Shown piece after piece: positions 10,069 to 20,805 of a DNA stretch of 64,000 nucleotides. The notes beneath the pieces were generated by a model, which was given only the letters and a program-made list of their open reading frames with translations, ran no database searches and was not told where the DNA came from. How positions within the stretch are numbered: the stretch's first letter is position 1; every line of letters starts with the position of its first letter. The position numbers and the translations under genes are program-made. Source of the DNA: Darksidea phi (taxonomy: Eukaryota; Ascomycota; Dothideomycetes; Pleosporales; Lentitheciaceae); assembly GCA_030770425.1 (NCBI GenBank), contig JASJFT010000138.1, positions 1 through 64,000 of the forward strand. The letters run 5' to 3'.

Positions 10069-12090
10069 CTACTTCAGTAACTCAATATACCTCTTCTTTA
10101 CTCCCTCAACAATCCTTCTAACCTCCTGTGCATCCAATTTCTCCTTCCTCTCTGGCGTATACAATCCATTCACCTCCTGCTCAATATCTGTAAGCTGCGT
10201 GTACACAAACCCACAAACCAATCCTCCCTCTACGATGCCCGTCATCATCTTCTCGATCCTTTTCAGCAAGTCCTTCGGGTCGCTGGCGGTGGTGTAGCCC
10301 CAGTCTTTCTCGCCGGATGCGGCGCTACGGGCGATATTTATACCTCCGAATTCTGTGCAGAGTATGGGTGCGGAGGGGTTATGGGAAGAAGCTGGGTCGG
10401 TGGGCGTTGCGGGGACGAAGATGTCGTGGTTCCCTTTTTCGGAGAGGATTCCGGAGAGAGTGGTGCAGGTCTTTGTTAGCACGTCGCCGTCGGTGTAGTC
10501 GTGGAAGGTGGTTAGGTCAGTGAGAACGTGTTCCCATCCGCAATTGTCGTTGATGGGACGAGTCGGATCAAGCGTCTTCGTCGTGTAGTACAGACTTCTG
10601 ATATGGTTTCTCTGCTCGACATCTCCTTTGAGGTTGGTATAGGCCCAGCTTTCATTGACAGGTGTCCACGCCACGATGCTTGGGTGATTAATGTCCCGCA
10701 ACACAGCTTCTTTCCATTCCGCATCGAACCTCTCAACGTACTGGGAAGAGAACTCGTAAGCATTAGCCATCTCACCCCATACGAGAAATCCAAGACGATC
10801 GGCGTAGTAGAGAAATAATGGATCTTCCACTTTCTGGTGTTTGCGACACCCATTGAAGCCCATTTTCTTGCTTAGCTCGATGTCAGTCTTGAGTGCGTCA
10901 GGAGATGGAGGTGTCATGAAAGTTCGCGGCCAGTAGCCTTGGTCTAGGAACAGGGCTTGAAAGTATGGTCTGTTGTTGAGCCGGAACTGGGAGGAGTGCC
11001 AGGAGAGGGAACGCATACCGGTGGTTGTGCGTATTTCATCTACTTGACTCCCAGCAGTGTCGAAGAGGCGGATGGTGAGATCGTAGAGATTAGGATGCTC
11101 GGGGGCCCAGAGAGCTACGTTGTTGAGCCAGCTTTCACAATCCCTAGATGCGAGCTTGGCCTTCTGATCGTCCGAGAGCCGCACATTCGCTTCAAAAGAC
11201 ACCAAGTCCGTCTCCCGCGGAAGGTCAATTTTCTTCGTCTTACTCACTGGCACCCCTCCCAAGCCAACTTCAAGCTCAACACTGTACTTCCACCCTGCCG
11301 GTCTTCCCAACACCCTGACACAAGCCTTCAGCTTCCCGCCCTCAATATCATCGCTCCTCAACACCGTTCCCTTACTCGAATCTCCAATTCGCACATTAGG
11401 CACAACTTCCAACCAAACATTTTGCCAAATACCCCCACTCGGCGTGTAAAAAATACCCTCAGACTGAGCACCCCAATACTGCTTCCCACGCGGCTGCGTC
11501 AAGTCATACGCCGAATCGTATACTCTAAGCGTTACTGATTGCTTCGACCTCGTGGCAAATGAATCCGTGATGTCGATTTCGAAAGGTACATGGCCACCTA
11601 TATGCCCGCCGACAAACTGTCCACCAATCCAAACCTTGGCCTCATAGTCCACGGCTCCGAATCTTAACAACACTCGATCGCCCTTCTTCTTCTGCTCCTC
11701 ACTCCTCAGGTCCTCAATTTCCCTCTCGTACCAAAACACCTCATGCACGCCCCGCTCTTCGATGCCACTCGCAGGGCATTGCCACACGTACGGAACTTCG
11801 ATATCTCTCCTCTTATGGGCGATCGATCCCTCAGCCTTGTTTATGTTTTCTTTTACCAGACCTTGCGGGGTTGTGGCGCTCGGAGCAGTTGTGGTGTTAC
11901 TTTGCTCATCTGCGGGGTTAGATCCCTTTGGCATGGTGGGGTTGACGGCAACTTCAATCGGAAGGCCATTCAAATGCCAGTTTTGAGCGAGCCCAGTATC
12001 ATTATCATCAAAAAGAAAAGACCAAGGCCCATTGAGGGAGTGCCAGGTAAGATTCGAACGTTCGAAATCTGGGCGGGGATATGTTGACAT
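10069..12090 (-). CDS. Glycoside hydrolase family 2 protein (beta-galactosidase/beta-glucuronidase type)
   Basis: An uninterrupted frame of 673 residues hydrolyses terminal beta-linked sugars if active. It shows the GH2 three-part plan. The sugar-binding jelly roll includes LNGPWSFLFDD (19-29) and EVPYVWQCP (98-106). An immunoglobulin-like domain contains GGIWQNVWLEVVP (219-231). A TIM barrel follows with SKKMGFNGCRKHQK. Asn479-Glu480 in WTPVNESW is the expected acid/base pair, and Glu580 in CTEFGGI the expected nucleophile. A polar insert of about 45 residues (50-95, Ser/Thr/Pro/Asn-rich) breaks the first domain. There is no signal peptide, so the enzyme is probably intracellular, acting on imported oligosaccharides. 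The exact sugar (Gal, GlcA, Man) cannot be told from sequence alone. Confidence 0.92.
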   Translation of the reverse strand: MSTYPRPDFERSNLTWHSLNGPWSFLFDDNDTGLAQNWHLNGLPIEVAVNPTMPKGSNPADEQSNTTTAPSATTPQGLVKENINKAEGSIAHKRRDIEVPYVWQCPASGIEERGVHEVFWYEREIEDLRSEEQKKKGDRVLLRFGAVDYEAKVWIGGQFVGGHIGGHVPFEIDITDSFATRSKQSVTLRVYDSAYDLTQPRGKQYWGAQSEGIFYTPSGGIWQNVWLEVVPNVRIGDSSKGTVLRSDDIEGGKLKACVRVLGRPAGWKYSVELEVGLGGVPVSKTKKIDLPRETDLVSFEANVRLSDDQKAKLASRDCESWLNNVALWAPEHPNLYDLTIRLFDTAGSQVDEIRTTTGMRSLSWHSSQFRLNNRPYFQALFLDQGYWPRTFMTPPSPDALKTDIELSKKMGFNGCRKHQKVEDPLFLYYADRLGFLVWGEMANAYEFSSQYVERFDAEWKEAVLRDINHPSIVAWTPVNESWAYTNLKGDVEQRNHIRSLYYTTKTLDPTRPINDNCGWEHVLTDLTTFHDYTDGDVLTKTCTTLSGILSEKGNHDIFVPATPTDPASSHNPSAPILCTEFGGINIARSAASGEKDWGYTTASDPKDLLKRIEKMMTGIVEGGLVCGFVYTQLTDIEQEVNGLYTPERKEKLDAQEVRRIVEGVKKRYIELLK

Positions 12091-14351
12091 CTTAGTGATT
12101 GCTGCGGAGTGTAGATGGGAAGGACAATAACTTCAAGATCTCAAAATTGCAGGTGCGAGATGTAAATCGTAGACAGAGGGGGATCTCTGCTTTCCCACAT
12201 TGAATGCAGAGGGGTTGAGTGTGCACATCATGCGGAGTTGACCATCATCGTAAAGCTGGCTTCGGCTTACCGCATTCAACTTAGCGTCTCCCTGTATTCA
12301 CCCTCTTTCCAAGGCGACCTCGGGAGTTCGACTCAGTCTTGCACTAGCACAACCAGCTTTCGAATAGTGCCTACTGTAACCCTATGGACACATAACTGCT
12401 GCAAGAAATGAATGCCGTCTACACCCATGCACATGCTAAGATGTCTCCATATGACATAGTTACGATTATACATTAATTAGCTATTTCTATCTAATCCGCA
12501 TACAACGCTGTAGCCGCACTCATGTAAGCATGCGCCCACGGGGCAATCCCAAGGCGAAGCAGTGGCTGTAGCTCAGCTACGACCGCTGAGTCAGCCCTTG
12601 GTCTCCTACCGTTCCCCAGAAACGTGGTTGGTATAAGCTTTGCCACTCAGGTTTCCGGCCTGAGATCTGTCCTGCAGCCACATTACGGGGCGGTGCGTAT
12701 GACTTTGTGGTGAGACACGATTCGCCCTATCTTTCACGTGCGCATCCTCCCGTTCATGATCCAACGATCTCCACGCTTCCGATAGCTCCAACGAACCCCC
12801 ATGTCTCCTCACTCTTCACCCACCCCATTACACCCTCAGACAACATGTGGACCACAGCAAACCACACAAACTCCCGACTCTTCTTTAGCGTGCTAACCAG
12901 CTAGGTTTGTTTCCATATCTATTCTCCACAATAAATCGCGTCGTTCTTCGACATACTAGCTCTGACCAGTCCTTTCATTTGTCTCATTGCCGCACGCCTG
13001 GCTGAGCGGACTTGTTGTAACGGATTGAAGAAGGTACGCAATGGGTTACGGTATTCTGTATGGGTCCTTGTACGGTACCAAGTGTCTGACTACTGTTTTG
13101 ACTGCGCAGTCGTAGACTGTCGGTACAGTTTGCGTTATTTGATGGGTAAGCCGCATAATGTGTGATACACACAAGTCGAGTTTCCAGCCTCAGTAGTCAT
13201 AGCGGTACCAAAGAGCTAAGTGCAGACGTGGGCGGCGTAGTTGGAATCGGCGTAGCCCTTGTGCCCTCTCTTCCAAAACCCTTCAAATCGACTCTGCTCT
13301 CCGCGCGATCTTCTAGGCCGGCGGCAACAAATAGGCGATAGGCATCTAATGCTGGTAAAGATGTTGCTGGTCTAGTGTGACATGCAGAAGTGTTGCGTGC
13401 GAGCGATTGCTTCAGTCCCAGCCGATGAACGGTTGGCCCGGTGAATTTCGCCGAGAGAGCCCGATGGGACAGTAGCGCAATATTGATACCGATAACAGGA
13501 AGCGGATTCGCGATCGATAGCGATTGTTAGATGTAATTATTGTGCCGTCCAAAAGCGGCTACGAACAATGCGATGCTTCTCCACATTAGTTATCGTGACC
13601 ATGAATGTGACCATCGCACATACCTGCAAAACACTTTTCGGAGGCTGAAGTCGACTCTAAAATTAAAGCATCGCAGCGGCATTGAGGGGTGCGCCGAACA
13701 AAAGCGTCCAATCAACGCGGGATGATTCGGAAAGACGGAACCATGGAATCCGCGCACGTAAGTTCCGGCGTCGCGCTACTGCTCGAATTTGAAGAAAACC
13801 GGGCAGGCCAGTTCAAGATTTAGCCCATGTCCGAGAATGAGCGTAGAACAATGCGGTCATCGAAAAATGCCGCTGCAAGGAAACAGGGAAAACATGCAAT
13901 TCAGCAACTTGGAACAAAGGAGACAGTGAAAGCAGACGGGGAGATGGGGATCGACGATTGGTGCAGCGGAGAGACAAGACTGGACATGAAGATGTGTTTG
14001 GATTTGAAGCGTATTTAGTGGCTGGATTACAAAGGTGTGTATGGGAAGAAGTCTGTATCGCAATGCGATATCGCCATATATACGGCCATGGGCTTTTGAA
14101 AGCGCCAATGGTCCCAAATCGTCTAAGGTATCGTCGATCCGTGACAAAAATTGACTATGCAACTCCAAGAAATGCCACTGCAAATGCATGCGGAGACGAA
14201 CAGCGGAAAGAAATCGTCATGCACGAACGCCGGAATTTTTTGCCACCCTTAAAACCCAAAATGAGCAAACTCCCCGGGGTATCATGCAGCGATGTAAGGA
14301 CAAAGAGGTGTACAGAAACGAGAATCTAGAACCAGCACAAAGGAGATATTA
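12091..14351. other. Gene-poor stretch, about 2.3 kb
   Basis: No frame longer than about 125 codons and none with a domain, signal peptide or plausible exon chain. A tRNA A-box look-alike near 12568 has no matching B box. I see no terminal repeats or transposase fragments. Confidence 0.5.
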
Positions 14352-15285
14352 CTAAGAGCAGCGGCCGGTGACGCCGTAGCTCATCGATTTCTTCTTCTCG
14401 TGGTCGCTCTTGTAGTGGGGTAGCCGTTGCTTCGCGGAGAGGAACGAGGAGGCGGCGAGGGTCAGGAGGGTGAAGAGCTCTGCGGACGCGGCGCCGATTG
14501 CGAGGTAGAAAGCGACCCCCTAGGTGCTGTTAGCCGGTGCGCAAGGCCTCGCGGTGCATTGCCTATCTTACCTGCTCTTCGCAGACGGCGCGGTACTGGA
14601 ATCGTCCGTTGCTCATGACATTCTTGTTGGAGCAGGCGTACCTGCCCAAGCTCGCCTTGCTGGCCCTGTCGAGCAGGGTGAAGGCCGCCAATGCCGTCGC
14701 CCAGAGGACGACGCCGAAGCTCCCGGCCACGACGCGGTAGAGGTCACGCGAGCGAAGTGGCCTGCGGAAGGATCGCGTGAAGGACAGGCCGAGGATGGCG
14801 ATGGACACGAGGAAGTGGGCGGCGGCGACGGCGAAGAGTATCAGCGTGGGTGCGAGATTGGTGTGTGCTGGCCATGTCATGGGCAGCTCGCCCTTGCGGA
14901 GGTCGAGGTAGGTGTTGCCGCGGAAGATTTCGAGCGTGTGCACCAGGAAGACAACCACGGCGCCGCTGAGCACAATGACCAGCAGACGCAGGGCAGAGCG
15001 CAGCCGACTGAGCCAATGCGCATGCCAGGTGATGGAGAGTTCCGAAGTCATTGACGGGCGAGCGCCGAAGCAGTCGGGCTGCGGCTTCGACTTGTCGTGG
15101 TCGCCGTAGTCGCCGGGCTCGGTGTAGATGAGCGGTGCTGCTGGGCTCGTCGAGGCGAAGGGCGAGGATAACGAGGAGGAGGAAGAGGTGGTGGTGGTGG
15201 CCGGGCAGCTCGCAGAGGGAGAGCGGAGTTGTGCCGAGGAGTCGAGGGGAGTTCTGGTCGAGGTAGAGACGTAAGCTCTCGCCAT
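14352..15285 (-). CDS. Four-helix integral membrane protein (MARVEL-like), function unknown
   Basis: Two exons (14572-15285 and 14352-14519) join in phase 0 to 293 residues. The first ~85 residues are Ser/Thr/Pro-rich and cytosolic. Four hydrophobic helices follow at about 97-119, 144-168, 183-205 and 239-264. The loop after helix 3 carries two Cys (C218, C235), and the basic tail ends KKKSMSYGVTGRCS. Four helices, Cys in the extracellular loop and short length fit the fungal MARVEL-type topology found in eisosome and plasma-membrane proteins, but I cannot name an orthologue. The frame is open upstream to 15498, and an internal Met at 15051 (near residue 79) is another possible start. The coding region is very GC-rich. 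Confidence 0.75.
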
Positions 15286-16010
15286 GCCCGTTGGTCTTTC
15301 CCCTAGCACTAGAGCTCCGCTACGCTTTCTGGGACGCGACAAGGCGTCGAGCCGGAATCCCAGCGCCAGGACGATGTTTGCCGCAGCGGTAGACACGGCT
15401 CCGGCAGCGGCGCTGGGGGAGGAGATGATGTCTGCGAGGGTGCGGCGCGAGGAGCAGATTGGTGAAGATGTTGGTCCGCTGGGGAGGCAAAAGGACATGT
15501 CTCAATCGAGCAAGGGGGCAATCACGCTTATGACCGAACGAGGTTGGAGGCTGTGCGTCCGAGCGCAGCACCATTGGCGGGGGCTTTGGCGGCGGCTTGG
15601 ACGCCCTCGAAACGGGAGGATTGCGATGCAGCGGGGCGTGATGGCTGCGGGAGGCTCACTGCGCAGCCGTGCTCGTCGTCGACTGCACCGCTCGGCATGG
15701 AGATGTTCTGTTCTGCAGACGGCGCTGTGTCGCCTCGAGGCTTGACGGAGCACCGACGCCGGCCGGGGCGTGGCTGGAGGGCGCCGGCGACGGGGAGCGC
15801 GCCCAGAACGGGCAGGACCTGCCCCCCAAGCGAAATGAGCGCTCAACCGCTCCTGCCCGCGGCGCCGGCGATTGGCCAGCAGTTTCAGAGGCCGTCACGT
15901 GCCGGGGGGCGACGCATTAGCTCATCGCACGCTCGCCTTCGAAACCCCCACCGGCGACATTCGCCTCCGCCTGACGTCGCCATGACACCTAGTCTACGTC
16001 GTGCGCCCCG

Positions 16011-16044
16011 CCCTCTCCCTCCCTCTCCCTCCCTCTCCTCCGCC
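16011..16044. repeat. CCCTCTCCCT pyrimidine microsatellite
   Basis: Three near-perfect 10-nt units of C/T only, in a GC-rich noncoding stretch. This is a polypurine/polypyrimidine tract. Confidence 0.85.
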
Positions 16045-17077
16045 TCCGTCCCAGGGCCGCGCAATGCGTCTCCAACATCACACATCCGGCCCTTTGCAGC
16101 ACTCCTGGAAGGTCTGCCTCGCCCCCGCGACCGGGGTGCTGCGGGCCGCCCGTACGGCCTCGTCTCAGGCCATGGGGCTGACTTAAGGATCTGACGCCGC
16201 AAGCGTGTGCAGGAACCTGTCTTAAAATAACAAGTCAGCACTGCCAGGCAACAGAGGGCCGCACCTCGTCGAGCCGGCGATGAAACGTTCCACGACTTAC
16301 GGGGCGTAGATCATGTGTATGCACTGCAGACTTGTGTCTGCTCCACAGCTACACGAAGCAGACCCAGCCGGCGCCGCCCATCTCAAGACGCGTCTTCTAC
16401 CCGACCCAGCGCCCGTCGCTTTTCAAGATGCATCACACCCCTCCACGCTCGTCGTGCTCGGCGGCACCTCTGTCAACACTCCGAACGGGGCGCCTAGGAC
16501 TGTCGGGGTCCTATGCCCGCCATCGGCTACTCTGCAAGGCGATGCACTGCGCCCCAGCGCGTATCCTCCTTCCCCGGACTTTGCGCCAACCCGGATGCCC
16601 GCGATTGGATCGTTCATCCTTCGCGATACGTAGAAGCTTAAGAACGTTAAAAGCACGTTCGGCAAGCCGTTGCGCACCCCAGACGTTGACAGACATTTGG
16701 CTTGGCATGGATATCGCTGGGCATGTCGGGCGCCTTACCTGAATTGGATTGGCGCATCTCGCTGCCTCCATTCTCCTGTCCCACGCCATGCTTGCTAAGG
16801 TTCTACACAGAGCGCCCTACGTCCTCGCAGAGACAGTCAAGAACCGACATCTCAATGCACGTTCGTTTCCCTACCTGTGGGCACATTGTTGACCGTTATT
16901 CGGGCGGGACTGCCCAAATCGGGAGTATTGCCAATGGCAATCCATCTGCAGAATGCAAATCGTGCCACAACCGGCGAACCCCCTCACTGTCGTGATTGGC
17001 GTAGAACATTCCATGTATATTGATCATGAGATGGTCAAAAGCGGAGCGAACTTCCTGACGTAGCTCACTTAGATGCC

Positions 17078-17083
17078 TATAAG
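17078..17083 (+). promoter_or_regulatory. TATA-like element
   Basis: TATAAG lies 71 nt upstream of the ATG at 17149, a plausible distance for a core promoter of the secreted-protein gene. Based on motif and position only. Confidence 0.4.
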
Positions 17084-17148
17084 AATCCTACGGCCATTCT
17101 CGACACCAACCACTATTGATTGCGACTCGCCTTCCGCATTCTTCAGCC

Positions 17149-17764
17149 ATGCGCTCCTCTCTCTCAGCCCTGCTTGTCCTTCCACTCATCGCATACGGCC
17201 AGTCCGACTTCCCTAATTGCTCTTCGAACGCCAGGGAGCCCACATGGAGCCTCCAAGAAATCACTTTCCATTCCCAGGAATCCTGGGCTACGCCTGATCA
17301 CGGTGTTGGCAGTGGTGAAATCTCCTTCTCCCTCGCTAGCAACACACGCGAGTTTGTTGCCCATTGTAATGGAACGACCTCGCAAGTGCCTCCACTCTTC
17401 AAAGGAGACCAGTGGTACCCGTGCGACATGTCTGACGCTGCGCCACCCGCAAATCGGGCTTGGTTCACTTTCAACTACATGGGGAGGATCCAGATCAATG
17501 AGACGTACACTTGCTGGGAGAATGCTGGACCTACTTTGTAAGAAGCTCATGCGTGTGTTGAGTCGGCCATATATCAACATGCTTACAACGGACAGGGTTC
17601 GTTACACCGCATTCGGAGAGGGCCACGCGACGCTCAATTGTGTGGCCGATCAAAAGACCAACCCTCGCTGGAAGGAAGAAGGGACGCCGTACTATAAGAG
17701 GACTGAGGACTGTAGCCCGGTGAGCACAAACATCACGGCAAGCGAGATTACAGGTGTGGCGTAA
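17149..17764 (+). CDS. Small secreted cysteine-rich protein, effector-like
   Basis: Two exons (17149-17537, 17596-17764) give 185 residues. A signal peptide of about 17 residues (RSSLSALLVLPLIAYG) precedes a mature protein of about 168 residues with exactly six Cys, consistent with three disulfides. It contains N-glycosylation sequons (for example NGT and NET) and alternating beta-strand character, with a Cys soon after IQINETYTC and another in ATLNC. Many fungal secreted beta-barrel proteins share this layout, and the I-x-I-N-x-T-x-x-C step recalls Alt a 1-like proteins, but the match is too weak to assign. An upstream in-frame ATG at 17116 would spoil the signal peptide. The role is unknown; an apoplastic or host-facing protein is inference. 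Confidence 0.82.
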
Positions 17765-17916
17765 GGATTGGCAATCGAGTGTGGAGCATGAGAAGGAGTT
17801 TGGGTTATAATTGGCCGCTCTCCCAAAGGACTTTGCAGCTTCTATGACAGCGGGTTACTTAGAGCTAGTCTTGAAAGTTTGGGCGTCGCAGCAGCCATGA
17901 ACTGATATTCCGGCTC

Positions 17917-17934
17917 CGGAACGCGACGGTTCCG
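17917..17934. promoter_or_regulatory. Inverted repeat CGGAAC-N6-GTTCCG upstream of ERG2
   Basis: Six-base arms at 17917-17922 and 17929-17934 are perfect reverse complements, and their outer triplets form CGG(N12)CCG. Fungal Zn2Cys6 regulators bind paired CGG triplets in this orientation. It sits about 170 nt before the ERG2 ATG. Binding is inference. Confidence 0.4.
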
Positions 17935-17939
17935 ACTAG

Positions 17940-17944
17940 CCAAT
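17940..17944 (+). promoter_or_regulatory. CCAAT box upstream of ERG2
   Basis: CCAAT, 163 nt upstream of the ATG. The fungal CCAAT-binding complex acts on sterol genes in aspergilli. Here only the motif and its position are seen. Confidence 0.4.
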
Positions 17945-18106
17945 CGGGGCCGAGCCCCTTTCACAACAAATTTCCCTTCAGCTGCTATAACCGTCGACGT
18001 GCATCTCACTTCTTCGCAGCATTCGAGTCTGTGGCTCTCTGTCGCTCTTTTGGTTCTTTGCCACTTCTTTACTTTCGTCTGAATCAGATCGACAGGAACC
18101 GCGACC

Positions 18107-18823
18107 ATGCGCGTCCTCACATCCCTCGCCGTGGTAGTAGCGGCCATATCCTCGGCCATGTACTTTTTAGACTCGCACCTAGAACAGTTCTACATCTTCA
18201 CTCCGTCGGAGCTGCACGAGCTATCTCTAAAAGCCATCGAAGCCCACGGCAACGACACCTCCTCCGTCGTCAACTACATCGTCACCCACCTCTCCGAAAG
18301 CCACCCCAATCACGTGAACCTCGATGAAGAATGGATCTTCAACAATGCCGGGGGCGCCATGGGCGCCATGTACATCATCCACGCTTCCATCACCGAGTAC
18401 CTCATCATCTTTGGGACTTCCATTGGCACCGAGGGCCACAGTGGACGCCATACTGCGGACGATTACTTCCATATCCTTAGGGGCGAACAGTTGGCGTATG
18501 CCCCCGGAAGCTATGAGCCTGAACGCTATCCGCAGGGTAGTGTGCATCACTTGAAGAGGGGCCATGTGAAGCAGTACAGCATGAGGGATACTTGCTTTGC
18601 ACTTGAGTATGCTCGGGGGTGGATTCCGCCCATGTTGTTTTTCGGGTATGCTGATAGTAAGTCATGGTTTCTTATTTCGATCCTCGAGAGGGGTTATGTT
18701 GGGTAGGGGTTATACTGACTTGCTATAGCGTTCTCGAGCACACTCGACTTCCCAACGCTGTGGAGGACGACGTTTGTCACTGGCCGCGAGATGCTGACGA
18801 ATCTCGCGAAGATGAAGTTGTAA
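18107..18823 (+). CDS. ERG2: C-8 sterol isomerase
   Basis: Converts fecosterol to episterol (delta-8 to delta-7 shift) in ergosterol synthesis at the ER; it is the target of morpholine fungicides. Two exons (18107-18656, 18729-18823) encode 214 residues, the usual length. One N-terminal membrane helix (LTSLAVVVAAISSAMYFL) anchors the cupin-like sigma-1-receptor/ERG2 domain. Diagnostic segments are IFNNAGGAMGAMYIIHASITEYLI, GTEGHSGRHTADDYFHIL, FALEYARGWIPPML and STLDFPTLWRT. The intron splits the DT codon pair just before FSSTLDF. It converges on the oxidase gene with 98 bp between stops. Identity is secure. Confidence 0.97.
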
Positions 18824-18921
18824 AAGCTCGGCCCCTAGAATGAGAAGCTTGGGGGCATGCGATTGATTGCATTTAGCCATCTATAGACGTATCCAAGAGG
18901 AGGGAACCACTACACCCTAAT

Positions 18922-20130
18922 TTATAATTTGGCCTTCTCCTTGGCCGCTCCCAAGATCTCCATTACGAGCTTCTCCGCTTCCCACGCACTTCCAAAGCTA
19001 CTTTGATATCCGTATCCTGCGTGTCCATATTGGTGGACGACCCATTTCCCGTCCATCTTTTCTTTCTCTACTCTCGGCCCATCCTTTCTCATCGGCCGCA
19101 AACCCACGCCATGCCTGATAACCGACAAGTCGCTCACCTTGCCTGTCCTCGGCGCCAGTGCAGGACACAGGTCAATCGAGCGCTGCATGATCCTCTGCGC
19201 CAGATTCGGATCTGGTTGACTTTCCCAAGACCCGTGTTGCAGACAACCTCCCAAGATGGTACCTCCACCCACAGCTCGCTGCATGATGTATGTCGCCTCG
19301 TCATCGCTGTCGTCGGTCCCGCTCACTGTCACCATTACGCCTGGTTCGTTCCTTACTAGAACGATCTGTCCACGTCCCGGATATACGGTACTGTCCATCA
19401 CGCCGCCGAGCTTGGACGCCAGCAGGCCGGTACAGTTTATCGTGATATGAGCGGTGCCGGATGAGTGGTGCGATGGTGCTTCGCCAATATGCGAGATAAT
19501 CCCACGTTTTAAGGTGACGCCTTGCTTAACGCACTGTCCCAGGATATACGGCAGATAGACGGCAGTGTTGATGCAAACACTTGTAAAATTTGTCCCCGTA
19601 TCACACCCCTCGGGCAACTGCTCCTTCTCCAGCACTTTGAAATTTGGTACCACGCTCCTAAACCAAGCGTCTTCTTTGACTAGCTCTTTGAACCACTGCC
19701 CCGTAGCTGTGCCTGCGTCTTTCTTTCTCCCATAGACGATCGTGTTTTGGTAGTGGATGCCTGCTTCAGGCACCTCTCGACAGAGTCTGTCTAGCTCTGG
19801 CCAGGTAGCCTTCTCGAAGCGCTGCAGATTGGAGCCTGGCGTGCCGACGGGGAAGTAGTTGGCTCCAGCCCAAGGTGATGCGTACTCGATGTCGTAGTCG
19901 CCGGGCATGTGCTTGCTCACGACTGTGACTGAAAGATCCTTGTGCTTGGATAGGACGAGGGCGGTGGTGAGGCCTATCACCCCCGCACTGCACGTTCGTA
20001 TTCAGCATGGTGCAGTTTTGATAGTAATAATAACGACCATGCGAAAGGCCGGTGTACCTTGGGTGGGGAGTGGATGAAACACAATAGGACGAGCTTACCC
20101 GACGATCACAATGTTCGTTTTGGCGGCCAT
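18922..20130 (-). CDS. D-amino-acid oxidase, peroxisomal
   Basis: FAD enzyme that oxidises D-amino acids to keto acids, ammonia and hydrogen peroxide. Exons 20099-20130 and 18922-19987 join within the Gly-rich loop, giving NIVIVGAGVIGLTTA, the FAD-binding GxGxxG motif near residue 11. The total is 365 residues. Family features are YDIEYASPWAGANYFPV, the central INCTGL, and the C-terminal signature region VVHQYGHAGYGYQSSFGSAWEA. The last three residues are AKL, a type 1 peroxisomal targeting signal. The intron is about 111 bp. D-aspartate oxidase is a close relative; substrate preference cannot be decided here. Confidence 0.93.
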
Positions 20131-20805
20131 GACTACGGACGAGATCGGGCAGCGTCGCAATGGGCCGGTGATGTTTGCGAGCAACGCAGATGATGTGGTT
20201 CAATACGAGTGATGGTGTTGGTCCGCCATCCGAGCCCCGTCGGCTACTAATACCCAATCTGACCAGGCATGAGATAACGCGTGTTTATTCACTTTGCGGT
20301 CCGACCTCCTGCACCCAGTGTCTTCATCTTCCCGCCCACCCTCCATTATGCATGATGTGCAATGTTGGAAATATCAGAGCAGACGATTGTCTGATGTGGC
20401 TGCCAGTGGTTGCCTTGAGCCTTCACCAATTGGGCTAGTGTCATCCTTTCGCTTGAACTTCTGCACCCTTGGCTGACAACTCTCGTGACGCTGTTGCTAA
20501 TATAGGAAGATCGAGCCAATTGCTACTCATCCTTTTGACCCCGCCGCGGCGTTTCTTCACATCGACAACCCCACACCAAGGGTGAGCGGAAAAGAGATAG
20601 CAAAGGAGCATTCATACGCGCTAGAACTATTTTAACGGTTTCGTCTGGGAAGGACTCTGTGACACCTGAGCGGGCCGAGGCAAATCGGTGACTTCTCGTA
20701 AGAACATTTGGTTGCACCTCAGCGAGGGTTGGCGTAGAAGGGAAAGGGAGGGCGCTGCTTGACCACACCCACTGTCGATTTCTGGACTAGCCATCCACCA
20801 CAACA
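20131..20805. other. Intergenic, about 675 bp
   Basis: Promoter flanks of the divergent oxidase and the following orphan gene. No supported gene. Confidence 0.5.

Larger units (their letters stand above)
15286..17148. other. GC-rich intergenic stretch, about 1.9 kb
   Basis: Long frames are open on both strands at 15500-16250 simply because of high GC. None has a domain or consistent codon pattern. The stretch includes a CCCTCT-type pyrimidine microsatellite. The last 200 bp is the promoter of the small secreted protein gene. Confidence 0.5.
17765..18106. other. ERG2 upstream region
   Basis: Noncoding. Holds the CCAAT box and the CGG/CCG inverted repeat listed separately, plus a T/C-rich stretch (about 18001-18080) typical of fungal promoters just before the start. 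Confidence 0.55.

Noticed and set aside
10957..11538. Open frame of 193 codons on the plus strand
   Set aside because: Antisense to the GH2 gene, without domain features; shadow of the coding strand.
12563..12600. tRNA-like A box (TAGCTCAG)
   Set aside because: No B box or T-arm within tRNA distance and no acceptor-stem pairing.
15544..16194. Open frame of 216 codons in GC-rich DNA
   Set aside because: All frames are open here because of GC content; Arg/Pro/Ala composition, no domain, no splice partners.
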